From Peribacillus folii (GTDB lineage Bacteria; Bacillota; Bacilli; Bacillales; DSM-1321): DNA of 64,000 nt. Position 1 is the first letter of the stretch; every line of letters starts with the position of its first letter. A program made the translations under genes and the position numbers. The stretch spans positions 1 to 64,000 of the forward strand of contig NZ_JASJOM010000013.1 in assembly GCF_030271255.1 (NCBI RefSeq), in the 5' to 3' direction. Below are positions 44,915 to 53,668 of this stretch, in pieces. The notes under the pieces were generated by a model, which worked only from the letters and a program-made list of their open reading frames with translations, did not search any database and had not been told where the DNA came from.

Positions 44915-47900
44915 GTGAAACTTAGCCATGTTAGTAGATTGACAGCGTTTGTACTTATTTTTGCCTTGATTTTCAGTTTGATGGTTCCGCAAAATTCACA
45001 TGCTGCAACTGCATCCATTGAAAATGTCAAAACGATTAAAAATGGAGATACATTGGACGGGAAGTTCGATAAACCTGATGTTCAATGGTATCAAATCAAC
45101 CCGACAGCAGAAGAAATTCAAAAGTTTTCCCATGTTGAGTTCGAGGTCAGCTCGGATAAAATCCTGAATATTTCCGTCTATCAAAATAAGGAAAAAGCAG
45201 AAAAGGATGAGAGCGATTATTGGTATTCTTCTTATCCCGATGAAAAGGCCGTCATTGATTTCCCCTATGCTTGGGAAGGAACGTATTATGTGAAAGTTGA
45301 ATACTTCGGCGAAACGGATGATGAAGGAAAGCCCATCCCCGATGCCAAAAACGAAGCTGAATACTCCATCAATGCCCATTCGGTGACATTGCCGCCATCC
45401 GCTGGCGATGAAGGGATGGGACTTGAAGAATGTCCGGTCGAAGTGAGTGCGAACGACAAGAAAACGGGCGAAGCCTTGTTGAAAACGCTCCGCGTATTCA
45501 GGGATGAGGTTCTCACGAAATCGTCTGAAGGACGCAGCCTTTCTTCTTTATACTATAAGGCATCACCTTTCCTTGCTTACCATCTGGCCAGCAATAAAAA
45601 AGCCAGGGAAGCCGTTTATGATCATTTAGTGGAAATCAAGCCGCTAATCGAAGATCTGAATGAAAACGGAGCAAGCAGCACCGCAGTCATCAGTAACAAA
45701 CAGCAAGATGCAATCAAAGCATTATTCACCAAATCGGAAGACGTCGCCCCAGCTTTATTGAAGAAAGATATGAATGGCTTTGCAAGCAAGGTCAATCTGG
45801 ATAAGCTTGCAGGTGAGAAGGTCGTCGATATCGCAAGCAAAGCGGGAATCGAGCTTCCTGCTTCAAAAAATACAAAAAACAAATACATCGTCAAACTTAA
45901 ACCTGGGAAGTCATTAAGCTCCTTCCAATCCAAGGTTAGCGGAAATGGATATGGAAAATTGTCGACACCCGAGAAGCAAGAGCCGATGTTTGATGATATG
46001 TATGTTGTCGAATTAACGAACCAAGCTAAAATGAGCGCGTCAGCTCTATCAACCATCGGTAAATATTCAGAAGTGGAATTTATCGAACCAGTCAAAACGT
46101 ATAAAGCCCTATCAGCCGACATCCAGTCACCGTATCAATGGTCGTTGAATAATGCCGGTGGAGATGAAGGGGTCAAGGGCGCAGATATCGATAATGAAAA
46201 ACTGCAAGCCTTGATTAAAAAACGTAATTTAAAGGAAACATTAGTGGCGGTCGTCGACACGGGTGTCGATGATTCACTGGCCGATTTGCAAGATCGTGTC
46301 CGCATGGACTTAGGCAAGAATTTCATCGATAAAAAAGGCAATGCCATCGATGACAATGGCCATGGAACACATGTATCCGGCATCATCGCTGCCAAAGCGG
46401 ATAACGGATATTCGATGCAAGGAATCAATCCATTAGCAAAAATCCTGCCTGTTAAGGTCCTTGATTCTTCAGGCTATGGAGATAACGAGAAAATTGCACT
46501 GGGCATCAAATATGCCGTCGATAAGGGTGCCAAGGTAATAAATCTTAGCTTGGGCGGAGAATACAGCAGGACGATCGAATATGCCTTGAAGGATGCGGCC
46601 GCAAAAAATGTAATGGTTATCGTGGCGAGCGGTAACGATGGGATGGAAGCTCTATCTTATCCGGCATCATCCAAATATGCGATTTCCGTCGGTGCAACCA
46701 ATGCCCTGGATTTAGTATCCGATTATTCCAATTATGGATTCCAATTGGACATGGTCGCTCCTGGGACAGCCATTCCGAGCCTTGTCCCTAATGGAAACGT
46801 TACGTATATGGATGGTACGTCGATGGCAGCTCCGCATGTTGCGGCAGCTACAGCGCTGTTATTATCCGCAAACCCTGGATTGAAGGTGAATGAAGTAAGG
46901 CAAATCCTTCATGATACCTCCGAATATGTGAAATTCGAAGAAGAAGATAATGTAGATCCTTATGAGGACTATGAACCGGAGGATGGAGAAATCATCCTTC
47001 CTCAAGAGGAGCTGCCTGTCGGTAAAGATTTAGTATCAGGATACGGAAGATTGAATGCGTACAGTGCACTAAGTGCTGTGGATTTACAAGCAAAGGTCAA
47101 CCCTGTATTCGATAATAAATCAACCCTGACTGGAACGGCTAAAAAAGGTTCGGCAATTGAAGTGAAGAACGGAAGTAAATCGCTAGGTAAAGCAACGGCG
47201 GCAGCTAACGGAACGTACGCAATCAAGATTCCGGCTCAAAAAGCGGAGCAGATGCTGACTGTGAATATCTCTGATTCTGCCAAACTGGCAACTTCTTCAA
47301 TCAAAGTATTCGTGAACAAGGGTACAGCCCCTGCTAAGCCAACTGTTAAACCTGTCAGCGACAAAGATGTGTATGTTACGGGACAATCGCAAGCCGAGGT
47401 GAAAATCACGGTCAAAAACAGTGCCAAAAAAGTGATTGGCTCAGCAAACACGGACAGCAAAGGGAATTTCAGCGTGAAAATCAGCAAACAAAAGGCTGGC
47501 TCCAAGCTTTCCGTCACGGCAACGGATTTGGCAAAACGGGAAAGCAAGGCAGCAACGGTGACGGTTCTCGATAAAACCGCCCCGGATGCACCGAAAGTGA
47601 ATGAAGTAAGCGACATCACCACCAAAGTAACCGGTAAAGCGGAAGCGGGTTCAACAATTATCGTGAAACATAGCAATAAAAACATCGGCACGGCAACCGC
47701 TGATAAAAAGGGCAACTACTCCGCCAAAATCAGCAAGCAAAAAGCAGGATCCGTGCTATATGTCTCAGCAAAAGACAAAGCGGGCAATACTGGAAAAGCA
47801 ACAAAAGCAACCGTGAAAGATAAAACCGCACCATCCGCCCCGAAAGTGAATGAAGTGAACGACAAAGCAACAAAAGTAACGGGTAAAGCGGAAGCGGGTT

Positions 47901-48079
47901 CAACAATTACCGTGAAACACAGCAATAAAAACATCGGCACGGCAACCGCTGATAAAAAGGGCAACTACTCCGCCAAAATCAGCAAGCAAAAAGCAGGATC
48001 CGTGTTATATGTCTCAGCAAAAGACAAAGCGGGCAATACGGGAAAAGCAACAAAAGCAACCGTGAAAAAATCCAAATAG
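44915..48079 (+). CDS. Secreted subtilisin-like S8 protease with Ig-like repeats
   Basis: A 1054-residue exoprotease. A Sec signal peptide (cleavage after SHA, about 30) is followed by a pre-peptidase C-terminal-like domain, a propeptide/I9-like segment (about 320-395) and an S8 catalytic domain. The active-site residues D448 (VVDTG), H483 (NGHGTHVSG), oxyanion N574 and S636 (GTSMAAPH) are all intact. The last third consists of four Ig-like repeats of about 82 residues, rich in Lys, Thr and Ala. There is no LPXTG sorting motif, so the basic repeats may hold it on the cell wall. GTG start 8 bases after GGAGGTAA. Confidence 0.94.
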   Translation: MKLSHVSRLTAFVLIFALIFSLMVPQNSHAATASIENVKTIKNGDTLDGKFDKPDVQWYQINPTAEEIQKFSHVEFEVSSDKILNISVYQNKEKAEKDESDYWYSSYPDEKAVIDFPYAWEGTYYVKVEYFGETDDEGKPIPDAKNEAEYSINAHSVTLPPSAGDEGMGLEECPVEVSANDKKTGEALLKTLRVFRDEVLTKSSEGRSLSSLYYKASPFLAYHLASNKKAREAVYDHLVEIKPLIEDLNENGASSTAVISNKQQDAIKALFTKSEDVAPALLKKDMNGFASKVNLDKLAGEKVVDIASKAGIELPASKNTKNKYIVKLKPGKSLSSFQSKVSGNGYGKLSTPEKQEPMFDDMYVVELTNQAKMSASALSTIGKYSEVEFIEPVKTYKALSADIQSPYQWSLNNAGGDEGVKGADIDNEKLQALIKKRNLKETLVAVVDTGVDDSLADLQDRVRMDLGKNFIDKKGNAIDDNGHGTHVSGIIAAKADNGYSMQGINPLAKILPVKVLDSSGYGDNEKIALGIKYAVDKGAKVINLSLGGEYSRTIEYALKDAAAKNVMVIVASGNDGMEALSYPASSKYAISVGATNALDLVSDYSNYGFQLDMVAPGTAIPSLVPNGNVTYMDGTSMAAPHVAAATALLLSANPGLKVNEVRQILHDTSEYVKFEEEDNVDPYEDYEPEDGEIILPQEELPVGKDLVSGYGRLNAYSALSAVDLQAKVNPVFDNKSTLTGTAKKGSAIEVKNGSKSLGKATAAANGTYAIKIPAQKAEQMLTVNISDSAKLATSSIKVFVNKGTAPAKPTVKPVSDKDVYVTGQSQAEVKITVKNSAKKVIGSANTDSKGNFSVKISKQKAGSKLSVTATDLAKRESKAATVTVLDKTAPDAPKVNEVSDITTKVTGKAEAGSTIIVKHSNKNIGTATADKKGNYSAKISKQKAGSVLYVSAKDKAGNTGKATKATVKDKTAPSAPKVNEVNDKATKVTGKAEAGSTITVKHSNKNIGTATADKKGNYSAKISKQKAGSVLYVSAKDKAGNTGKATKATVKKSK
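47575..48067 (+). repeat. Tandem 246-249-bp repeat inside the protease gene
   Basis: The last two Ig-like modules (47575-47820 and 47821-48067) are nearly identical at DNA level; long stretches such as the segment around ACAATTA/CGTGAAACA to the end differ by single bases. This points to a recent in-frame duplication. Confidence 0.88.
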
Positions 48080-48088
48080 TAATAACCG

Positions 48089-48126
48089 AAGGCCGTTTAA
48101 CGTATATGTTAAACGGCCTTTTTTTG
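48089..48126 (+). terminator. Terminator of the S8 protease gene
   Basis: AAGGCCGTTTAAC pairs with GTTAAACGGCCTT around GTATAT, followed by T. Confidence 0.92.
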
Positions 48127-48384
48127 TTATGGAAAAAAAGTGTGCTATGAGAATGGATTGGAAGAAGCGTAATCAAGCATGATTCCATGAAGCATTTCAA
48201 ATATGGTATTTCCCATTTTATTATTGGAACTTCACCTCCTCCTTTTATCCAGTATGATGAATCTTTACCGGAAAAAGGAGATAAGCGAAAGAACATGTAT
48301 GGAAAAACCATCAAAAAATTGTTGCAGTGACTACAATGGCAGGCGCCAAGAAAATGCACTTATTTCATACCAGGAGGAAAAAAC

Positions 48385-48870
48385 ATGAAAAAAGGAAGAG
48401 TAATAGCAGTAGGGACCATTTTAGCTTGCTCGATTGGGTTAGGAACACTATCAGTTGAGGCTGGCAATGAAAATTCTGGATATACCTTTAAGATAAAAAA
48501 AAATCAAGGCAACGAATCTAGAAGTACAAAGTATCGTCAAACGACTAATGAACGGAATACATGGAAGGTGAGAATGTATAAATCAGGTGAAGGGACGAAT
48601 ACGTATACGACGTATTGGCTCGAGAAAAGCGATGGCACGAACGTATCTCCTGCAGTGGATGTGAAGGCTGGCAATAAAGATTCAAAAAGTGGGCGGAATT
48701 ACTATATTAAAGGAAACTGGGGTGCGAATGCCGCTAATGTAAGGTTAACGGCAGAAAATAATAATGTAAGTTCGAGCACCTTTTCCGTATCTGGATACTG
48801 GGATGAGGAAACAGGGAGAATGTTACCTGGACAGTATAAAACATATTACACCACGGAATACAATAAATAA
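48385..48870 (+). CDS. Small secreted DUF2712-like protein, copy A
   Basis: A 161-residue precursor. Signal peptide about 1-26 (TILACSIGLGTLSVEA with cleavage after VEA), then a polar mature protein of about 135 residues rich in Tyr, Thr, Asn and Gly and without cysteine. It contains KYRQTTNERNTWKVRMYKSG and a C-terminal SVSGYWDEETGRMLPGQYKT. The repeated pattern of hydrophilic strands suggests a beta-sandwich. It resembles DUF2712 proteins of Bacillus, of unknown role. RBS CAGGAGGAAA precedes the ATG. Position beside an ABC-2 type system hints at a bacteriocin or signal, which is inference. Confidence 0.85.
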   Translation: MKKGRVIAVGTILACSIGLGTLSVEAGNENSGYTFKIKKNQGNESRSTKYRQTTNERNTWKVRMYKSGEGTNTYTTYWLEKSDGTNVSPAVDVKAGNKDSKSGRNYYIKGNWGANAANVRLTAENNNVSSSTFSVSGYWDEETGRMLPGQYKTYYTTEYNK

Positions 48871-48880
48871 TCAGGTGAAT

Positions 48881-48910
48881 CCACCTTGGATGACCGTTAT
48901 TTCAAGGTGG
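48881..48910 (+). other. Intergenic hairpin, copy A
   Basis: CCACCTTG (48881-48888) pairs with CAAGGTGG (48903-48910). No T-tract follows, so it looks like a processing or stabilising hairpin rather than a full terminator. The same structure stands after copy B. Confidence 0.7.
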
Positions 48911-48929
48911 CTTTATAAAGGGAGACAAA

Positions 48930-49013
48930 ATGAATAGTAATCTGGTTTTTTGCCGATTTTTCTATTGATTCTGTTCGCCGACGGCTATATTCAAGACTAT
49001 AAAACAGGCTACT
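48930..49013 (+). pseudogene. Remnant of a duplicated permease gene
   Basis: Starts with ATGAATAGT as the intact permease at 49926 does, then jumps to the part corresponding to 50111 onward, a 176-bp internal deletion, and stops matching at AAACAGGCTAC. The junction shifts the frame and gives a stop after 12 codons. It retains the same ribosome-binding site AAAGGGAGACAAAATG. Confidence 0.88.
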
Positions 49014-49186
49014 AAAATGGAATCGCTAATTGAGTTTTAGTATTCGTATCAGAACGCCCCCTCTCCCCTTTTAACATCGTCGCAAAAGTGATAGATGTCT
49101 CCTCATTTATATATCTCCCAGCCAACTAAAGCATACGGTACCGCCGCATCACACCTTCAAACGGGCGGTACATGGGGTCAGTAAGA

Positions 49187-50191
49187 AAGCATTTTTCCAT
49201 GCAGTGTTCCAAATAAGGGATGTCTCGTTTTAATATTGGAACTTCATTTCCTCCCTTTTCCAGTATGATGAATCTGTACCAGATAAAAGGAGATGAGCGA
49301 AAGAACATTCATTACAATGTCAAGTGCCAAAGAAAAGGAGAAAACGAAATCATTTTTACCAAATATCAGGAGGAAATAACATGAAAAAAGTAAGGATAAT
49401 AGCATTAGGGACCATTTTAGCTTGCTCGATTGGATTAGGAACGCTTTCGGTTGAAGCTGGGAATGAGAATATGGATTATTCATTTACAATTTTGAAGGAC
49501 CAAAAAAATTCGTACACAGGTACAAAGTATCGTCAAACGACTAATGAACGGAATACATGGAAGGTGAGAATGTATAAATCAGGTGAAGGGACGAATACGT
49601 ATACGACGTATTGGCTCGAGAAAAGCAATGGTACGAACGTATCTCCTGCAGTGGATGTGAAGGCTGGAAATAAAGATTCTAAAAGTGGGCGGAATTACTA
49701 TATTAAAGGAGATTGGGGTGCGAATGCCGCTAATGTAAGACTAACGGCAGAAAATAATACTGCAAGTTCTAGCACCTTTTCCGTATCAGGATATTGGGAT
49801 GAGGAAACAGGGAGAATATTACCTGGACAGTATAAGACTTTTTACACCACGGAATATAATAAATAATCAGGTAAAGCCACCTTGGATGATCGTTGATTCA
49901 AGGTGGTCTTATAAAGGGAGACAAAATGAATAGTTATTATTTTCGATTAACACATAACAAAAAAACAAAGCTCATCGTGTTATGCATAATGGCGATTGTC
50001 ATTATTGATATCTTTATCTTGAGCGGAAACTTTTCAGAATCATGGCTCATGCCCCATCTAGCGACCTTTTTGCAGTCAAGTTCACTAGGTCACATGATGC
50101 AAATTCTACTAATCTGGTTTTTGCCCGTTTTTCTATTGATTTTGTGCGCCGACAGCTATATCCAAGACTATAAAACAGGCTACCGATATAT
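49187..50191 (+). repeat. Second copy of the duplicated module
   Basis: Counterpart of 48175-49013, with an intact permease. The mature N-termini of the two secreted proteins differ (residues about 28-45), while the rest is nearly the same. Between the copies (49014-49186) is a hairpin with GTACCGCC and GGCGGTAC (about 49138-49171) and no gene. Confidence 0.88.
49381..49866 (+). CDS. Small secreted DUF2712-like protein, copy B
   Basis: A 161-residue paralogue of the protein at 48385. The signal peptide differs by a few residues, the cleavage region LSVEAGNEN is the same, and the mature N-terminal segment is distinct (MDYSFTILKDQKNSYTGTKY). From KYRQTTN onward the two are almost identical. 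ATG at 49381 follows CAGGAGGAAA; the longer open frame upstream lacks a site. It is followed by the hairpin CCACCTTG/CAAGGTGG (49877-49906) and the membrane genes, and probably leads this operon. Confidence 0.87.
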   Translation: MKKVRIIALGTILACSIGLGTLSVEAGNENMDYSFTILKDQKNSYTGTKYRQTTNERNTWKVRMYKSGEGTNTYTTYWLEKSNGTNVSPAVDVKAGNKDSKSGRNYYIKGDWGANAANVRLTAENNTASSSTFSVSGYWDEETGRILPGQYKTFYTTEYNK

Positions 50192-50690
50192 CGCAGCGAC
50201 CAAAAAGGGGCGATATGCTTATTATAAAACGATGTTACTCGGTAATATGTCGTTTGCCTTTATAGTAATGGTTGGTTGCTTGCTGCTAAATATGCTCATT
50301 GTTTATTTGGTGTTCATGAATGGTGATTTTAACAAAGGGTTGTCACCAGATTTATCCCCGGAAAATCCTATCTATACACTCAATAATAAAATGCCGGCTG
50401 TCACCAATGTCGTTTATATTATCATTTTTGGATTTTACACGAGCTTATGCGCAGGGATGGCGACTGTTCTTAGCTGGTGTTTCCCGGATATAAAGTATAC
50501 GTATCCGTTAAGCTTTGTTATTTGGTTTTCACAAATTTTAGGACTGAATTATTCATTGGCCATGATCATCCAGCCGTTTAACGAAGTGACCTTGGGAGCC
50601 TTCGTGTTGATTTTCTTTAGATCGACCCTCCTGTTTTTAGCAATCATCACGGCCGGGTTTCTGTATAAGGTGAAAAGTGATGAAATCTAA
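49926..50690 (+). CDS. ABC-2 type membrane protein (first of three)
   Basis: A 254-residue membrane protein with six likely helices (about 18-38, 55-80, 100-130, 165-195, 200-222, 228-250) and a short cytoplasmic N-terminus. A central cytoplasmic stretch YIQDYKTGYRYIAATKKGRYAYYKT resembles the coupling region of ABC-2 permeases. I do not recognise a named family. RBS AAAGGGAGA precedes ATG at 49926. It overlaps the next gene by 11 bp. Confidence 0.82.
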   Translation: MNSYYFRLTHNKKTKLIVLCIMAIVIIDIFILSGNFSESWLMPHLATFLQSSSLGHMMQILLIWFLPVFLLILCADSYIQDYKTGYRYIAATKKGRYAYYKTMLLGNMSFAFIVMVGCLLLNMLIVYLVFMNGDFNKGLSPDLSPENPIYTLNNKMPAVTNVVYIIIFGFYTSLCAGMATVLSWCFPDIKYTYPLSFVIWFSQILGLNYSLAMIIQPFNEVTLGAFVLIFFRSTLLFLAIITAGFLYKVKSDEI

Positions 50691-51411
50691 GCAAAAAAAA
50701 GTGTATATAACCCTACTGCTCTGTTTTTTATTCGGATGCTTATGGATGACCTATAATATTCATTATTTAAAAATCAAGCAACTGGACCCAGCGTATCCAT
50801 TGATCATTGATGTAAGTGCAAGTGTGGAAGGCTATCTCTCGGTTAAAAATTTACTGATCACCTATATGATTCCTTTGTTACTATTTTATCGTTTTTTCAT
50901 TGAAGATGAGCATCCGCACATGATCGTTCGCTTAAATTCAAGAATCGAACTGTATCGGAGACGGACGATCCAAGTTTTTATAAGTTCGTTCATCTTTGCG
51001 TTCAGTATACTATTGATACACTTCACAGCTGTTTACCTATTCGATCGATTTCATTTTATCTCTTCTGATTTTTGGAAACTATCTCTTCTTAATCTAGCAT
51101 TATTGACATGTATCTATTTCTCGATTGGCCTGCTTTATTATTTCATTTTTGATTATTCCAATACCATCATGGCGATGGCAGCTACTTTTTGTATCTGTTT
51201 TCTTTTATATGTGCTGAAGAGTCAGCTGAATCTGGCATGGGGCCCTGCCAGTGATGCCAATATAATCGATCCTTTTTTAAGCAGCGGAATTTCCGAATAT
51301 CAATCGTTGATTTTGTTAGGAAAAGAGCTAACGCTATCTTTCGTGATGGTTTTACTCGGGCTATTTGCGATCGAGAAAAAAGATTTCATGGCTGGTGCTT
51401 CCGATGACTAA
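50680..51411 (+). CDS. ABC-2 type membrane protein (second of three)
   Basis: A 243-residue protein with about six hydrophobic helices, a basic loop IVRLNSRIELYRRRTIQVFI after the second helix and a cytoplasmic C-terminus. No family is recognised. The ATG at 50680 lies inside the end of the preceding gene; a GTG directly before it is an alternative. Its own stop overlaps the following gene by 8 bp, so all three are translationally coupled. Confidence 0.8.
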   Translation: MKSKQKKVYITLLLCFLFGCLWMTYNIHYLKIKQLDPAYPLIIDVSASVEGYLSVKNLLITYMIPLLLFYRFFIEDEHPHMIVRLNSRIELYRRRTIQVFISSFIFAFSILLIHFTAVYLFDRFHFISSDFWKLSLLNLALLTCIYFSIGLLYYFIFDYSNTIMAMAATFCICFLLYVLKSQLNLAWGPASDANIIDPFLSSGISEYQSLILLGKELTLSFVMVLLGLFAIEKKDFMAGASDD

Positions 51412-52126
51412 ACGAATCTTCTTAACGATGTTGATTGTCATTTTGTTGCAAATTTTATTATTTGATCATTTTGATGGCTCAATTGCCGATCTTACGGGAT
51501 ATATGATCGTTAGCGGAGTTCCGATCAGTAATAAATTTGTTTTGCTCGGAACATGGTATATGTTTTTTGCTGGCTTGAGTTTTTTATCGCTCGGTTATAT
51601 GCGGAAGTATATTTCCGGTTATGGAGTCTACCTGATGATCAGGGAAAAAAGCAGGGTGAAGCTTGGATTTAGAAGGATCGGTAACTTACTGATTCTTATA
51701 TCTGGATTATCTATCATCCAATTTTTTGTCTCGATCATATTCGCTTATATAACTAATGAGGATCAGGCTTTTTTTTATGATGATGTCCATTCATTCTTTT
51801 GGATAGCGGGTCTTTATATGATGTCCAATTTTGTTTTGATTTTCATTCAAATGGCACTCGAGCTGCATGCTACGGAGGAAGTAGCTTTATTGCTAGTTAA
51901 CGTTTATGTGCTTTTTTCGGTTACATTGGGCGGAGTTCTGTTATCTACACAAAAGCTAACATGGATATTATATTTTTTGGTTCCCAATTTCGGGATGTAT
52001 GTAAGAAGTGATGTCCTTGAAACGGGTGGAATATCACCAGTACAGGCTTATATCGTTTTAACTCTAATGACGATCATTTTAACTGTTTTAACATATGGAC
52101 GATTAAAGAAAATCGATTTAATTTAA
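51404..52126 (+). CDS. ABC-2 type membrane protein (third of three)
   Basis: A 240-residue protein with about six membrane helices. An early basic loop, YGVYLMIREKSRVKLGFRR, matches the corresponding loop of the preceding protein in position, suggesting the three are distant relatives. The motif GTWYMFFAGLSFLSLGYM begins the second helix pair. No characterised family is recognised. Start at ATG 51404. Confidence 0.8.
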   Translation: MTKRIFLTMLIVILLQILLFDHFDGSIADLTGYMIVSGVPISNKFVLLGTWYMFFAGLSFLSLGYMRKYISGYGVYLMIREKSRVKLGFRRIGNLLILISGLSIIQFFVSIIFAYITNEDQAFFYDDVHSFFWIAGLYMMSNFVLIFIQMALELHATEEVALLLVNVYVLFSVTLGGVLLSTQKLTWILYFLVPNFGMYVRSDVLETGGISPVQAYIVLTLMTIILTVLTYGRLKKIDLI

Positions 52127-52137
52127 CGAGGTGCACA

Positions 52138-52779
52138 ATGACGACAATACGAATTAGCTCTTTACATAAAAAGATAAGGAAAAAAACACTTTTGCATGAT
52201 ATCAATTATGAGTTTAACGGCGGGAACATTTATGGGTTATATGGAAGGAATGGCTCCGGTAAAACGATGCTGCTTAGAGCGATGGCAGGCTTGCTCATGC
52301 CAAGCTCAGGAGAGATTTCAATTGACGGGAAAGTCCTTCATAAGGATATTTCCTTTCCCGCTAACATGAGTGTCATTATTGAAAACACTTCACTGCTGCA
52401 CCAGTATAATGCTCATATGAATCTGAAAATATTAGCGAAGATCAGGAACATCGCCACGGATGAAGATATTAAAGCGAATATAAAAAGAGTCGGCCTTGAT
52501 CCGGAATCAAACATGAAGGTTGGGAAATTTTCGTTAGGAATGAAGCAGCGTCTAAGCGTAGCTCAAGCGATATTTGAAAAACCGGACATCTTGTTATTGG
52601 ATGAACCGACCAATGCGATTGACGAAGAAGGAGTTACGCTCGTTTATCAGATTTTGAAGGAAGAAAAAGAGCGCGGCGCACTCATCCTGTTGACAAGCCA
52701 TCATAAACAGGACCTGGAAGCCTTGGCCGATATATATATAAAGATGGAAAATGGAGGCATAGTCCTTGACTCTAAATAA
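52138..52779 (+). CDS. ABC transporter ATP-binding protein
   Basis: A 213-residue ATPase with Walker A YGRNGSGKTM, an unusual signature FSLGMKQRL, Walker B DILLLDEPTNAID and the H-loop SHH in ILLTSHHKQD. This is typical of the CcmA/NatA-like group that drives ABC-2 exporters and bacteriocin immunity pumps. It follows the three membrane genes by 11 bp and overlaps the next gene by 14 bp. Confidence 0.92.
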   Translation: MTTIRISSLHKKIRKKTLLHDINYEFNGGNIYGLYGRNGSGKTMLLRAMAGLLMPSSGEISIDGKVLHKDISFPANMSVIIENTSLLHQYNAHMNLKILAKIRNIATDEDIKANIKRVGLDPESNMKVGKFSLGMKQRLSVAQAIFEKPDILLLDEPTNAIDEEGVTLVYQILKEEKERGALILLTSHHKQDLEALADIYIKMENGGIVLDSK

Positions 52780-53401
52780 AACCATAGCCGCGTTAACCTT
52801 ACTCGTATTAATAAGCGGATTCCTTATTTATAAAGTGTATATTGTTCCTTCAGAGATGAATGCCGCTAAAAGAAATACAGAAAATAATGCAGCTTCCTAT
52901 AAGGTATTAAAATCACAAAACATCGTTGTCGGGAGGGATATTGATCAAGGTTATTATGATCTGAAAGCCCTTGATAATGAAGCGGTATTTGCTGGTGAAA
53001 AAATGCACAAAAATGCTGTACTGCATGCAGAGCCCTCATATATGAATGAAAAATTTTCAATTAAAGGGGAATTTGAATTCAAGCCTTCTGAATTTAAAAA
53101 AGTCGTGAAAAAAGATCAAAAACTCATCATGAAAGATCCTGGGCATTATGTGGTCGGTACAGAGATACCAGCGGGAAATTATCTACTAGCAAGAACAAGC
53201 GATAAAATTCGAGTGTTTGTCGATATAAAAGATGAAACGCAAACCGAAAGCTTGCAAACGATCCAATGGGAAATCGGTGAAAAAGTGAAAAAGCCAATCG
53301 TGCTTAACCTGAAAAAGGGCTATAACGTCTATATCGATAAAACGGGAAAAGATGGCTATATATCAAATGACGGTGATCTGCTATTGGATGCTGTACCTTG
53401 A
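52766..53401 (+). CDS. Membrane-anchored extracellular protein of the ABC locus
   Basis: A 211-residue protein with one N-terminal transmembrane helix (about 5-24) and the rest outside. It has two similar segments, VVGRDIDQGYYDLKA and VVGTEIPAGNYLLAR, of the type VG-x-x-I-x-x-G-x-Y-x-L that recurs in secreted Firmicutes proteins. TTG start at 52766 after AATGGAGG. It may present or sequester the secreted proteins; this is only context. It is the last gene of the operon. Confidence 0.78.
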   Translation: MTLNKTIAALTLLVLISGFLIYKVYIVPSEMNAAKRNTENNAASYKVLKSQNIVVGRDIDQGYYDLKALDNEAVFAGEKMHKNAVLHAEPSYMNEKFSIKGEFEFKPSEFKKVVKKDQKLIMKDPGHYVVGTEIPAGNYLLARTSDKIRVFVDIKDETQTESLQTIQWEIGEKVKKPIVLNLKKGYNVYIDKTGKDGYISNDGDLLLDAVP

Positions 53402-53577
53402 AGGTAATAGTAATCTATAAGATAAGCGATCTTAATTGGATCCCTTACCGCGTTTTCGGATAAGCGAAATCTGCGATTGCCTGTTGATTTTTACAGACAT
53501 TTTCCCGGATTTTCTATCAGGATGTCTGATTTGGTGTTTCTCGTTTTAGTTAATGAAGCTTTATATGAAGAAGTGCC

Positions 53578-53612
53578 GAAAAGCAGCCATCCAAGCGATG
53601 GCTGCTTTTTCG
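53578..53612 (+). terminator. Terminator of the ABC operon
   Basis: AAAAGCAGCCATC pairs with GATGGCTGCTTTT around CAAGC, followed by C. Confidence 0.85.
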
Positions 53613-53668
53613 GGTATCCTCCAACAGGCTGTATCTTTCAGTTTGTGAGCAGGACGATCATTGGTAGC

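Larger units (their letters stand above)
48175..49013 (+). repeat. First copy of a duplicated secreted-protein/permease module
   Basis: Leader, small secreted-protein gene, intergenic hairpin and permease start are repeated in order at 49187-50191. Matching leader landmarks are AAGCAT, TATTGGAACTTCA and CAGTATGATGAATCT. The copies share a 106-bp exactly identical stretch (48525-48630 and 49521-49626, offset 996). The downstream copy is intact; in this copy the permease is reduced to a remnant. Confidence 0.9.

Noticed and set aside
48225..48260. ECF sigma-factor promoter (GGAAC ... GTATG) before the secreted-protein genes
   Set aside because: The spacing of about 19 bp between the elements is too long for known ECF promoters, and the second copy varies in spacing.
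48385..48870. Lactococcin 972 family bacteriocin
   Set aside because: Size class, signal peptide and ABC neighbours are similar, but the conserved sequence pattern of that family is not visible, and the characteristic large membrane protein is absent.
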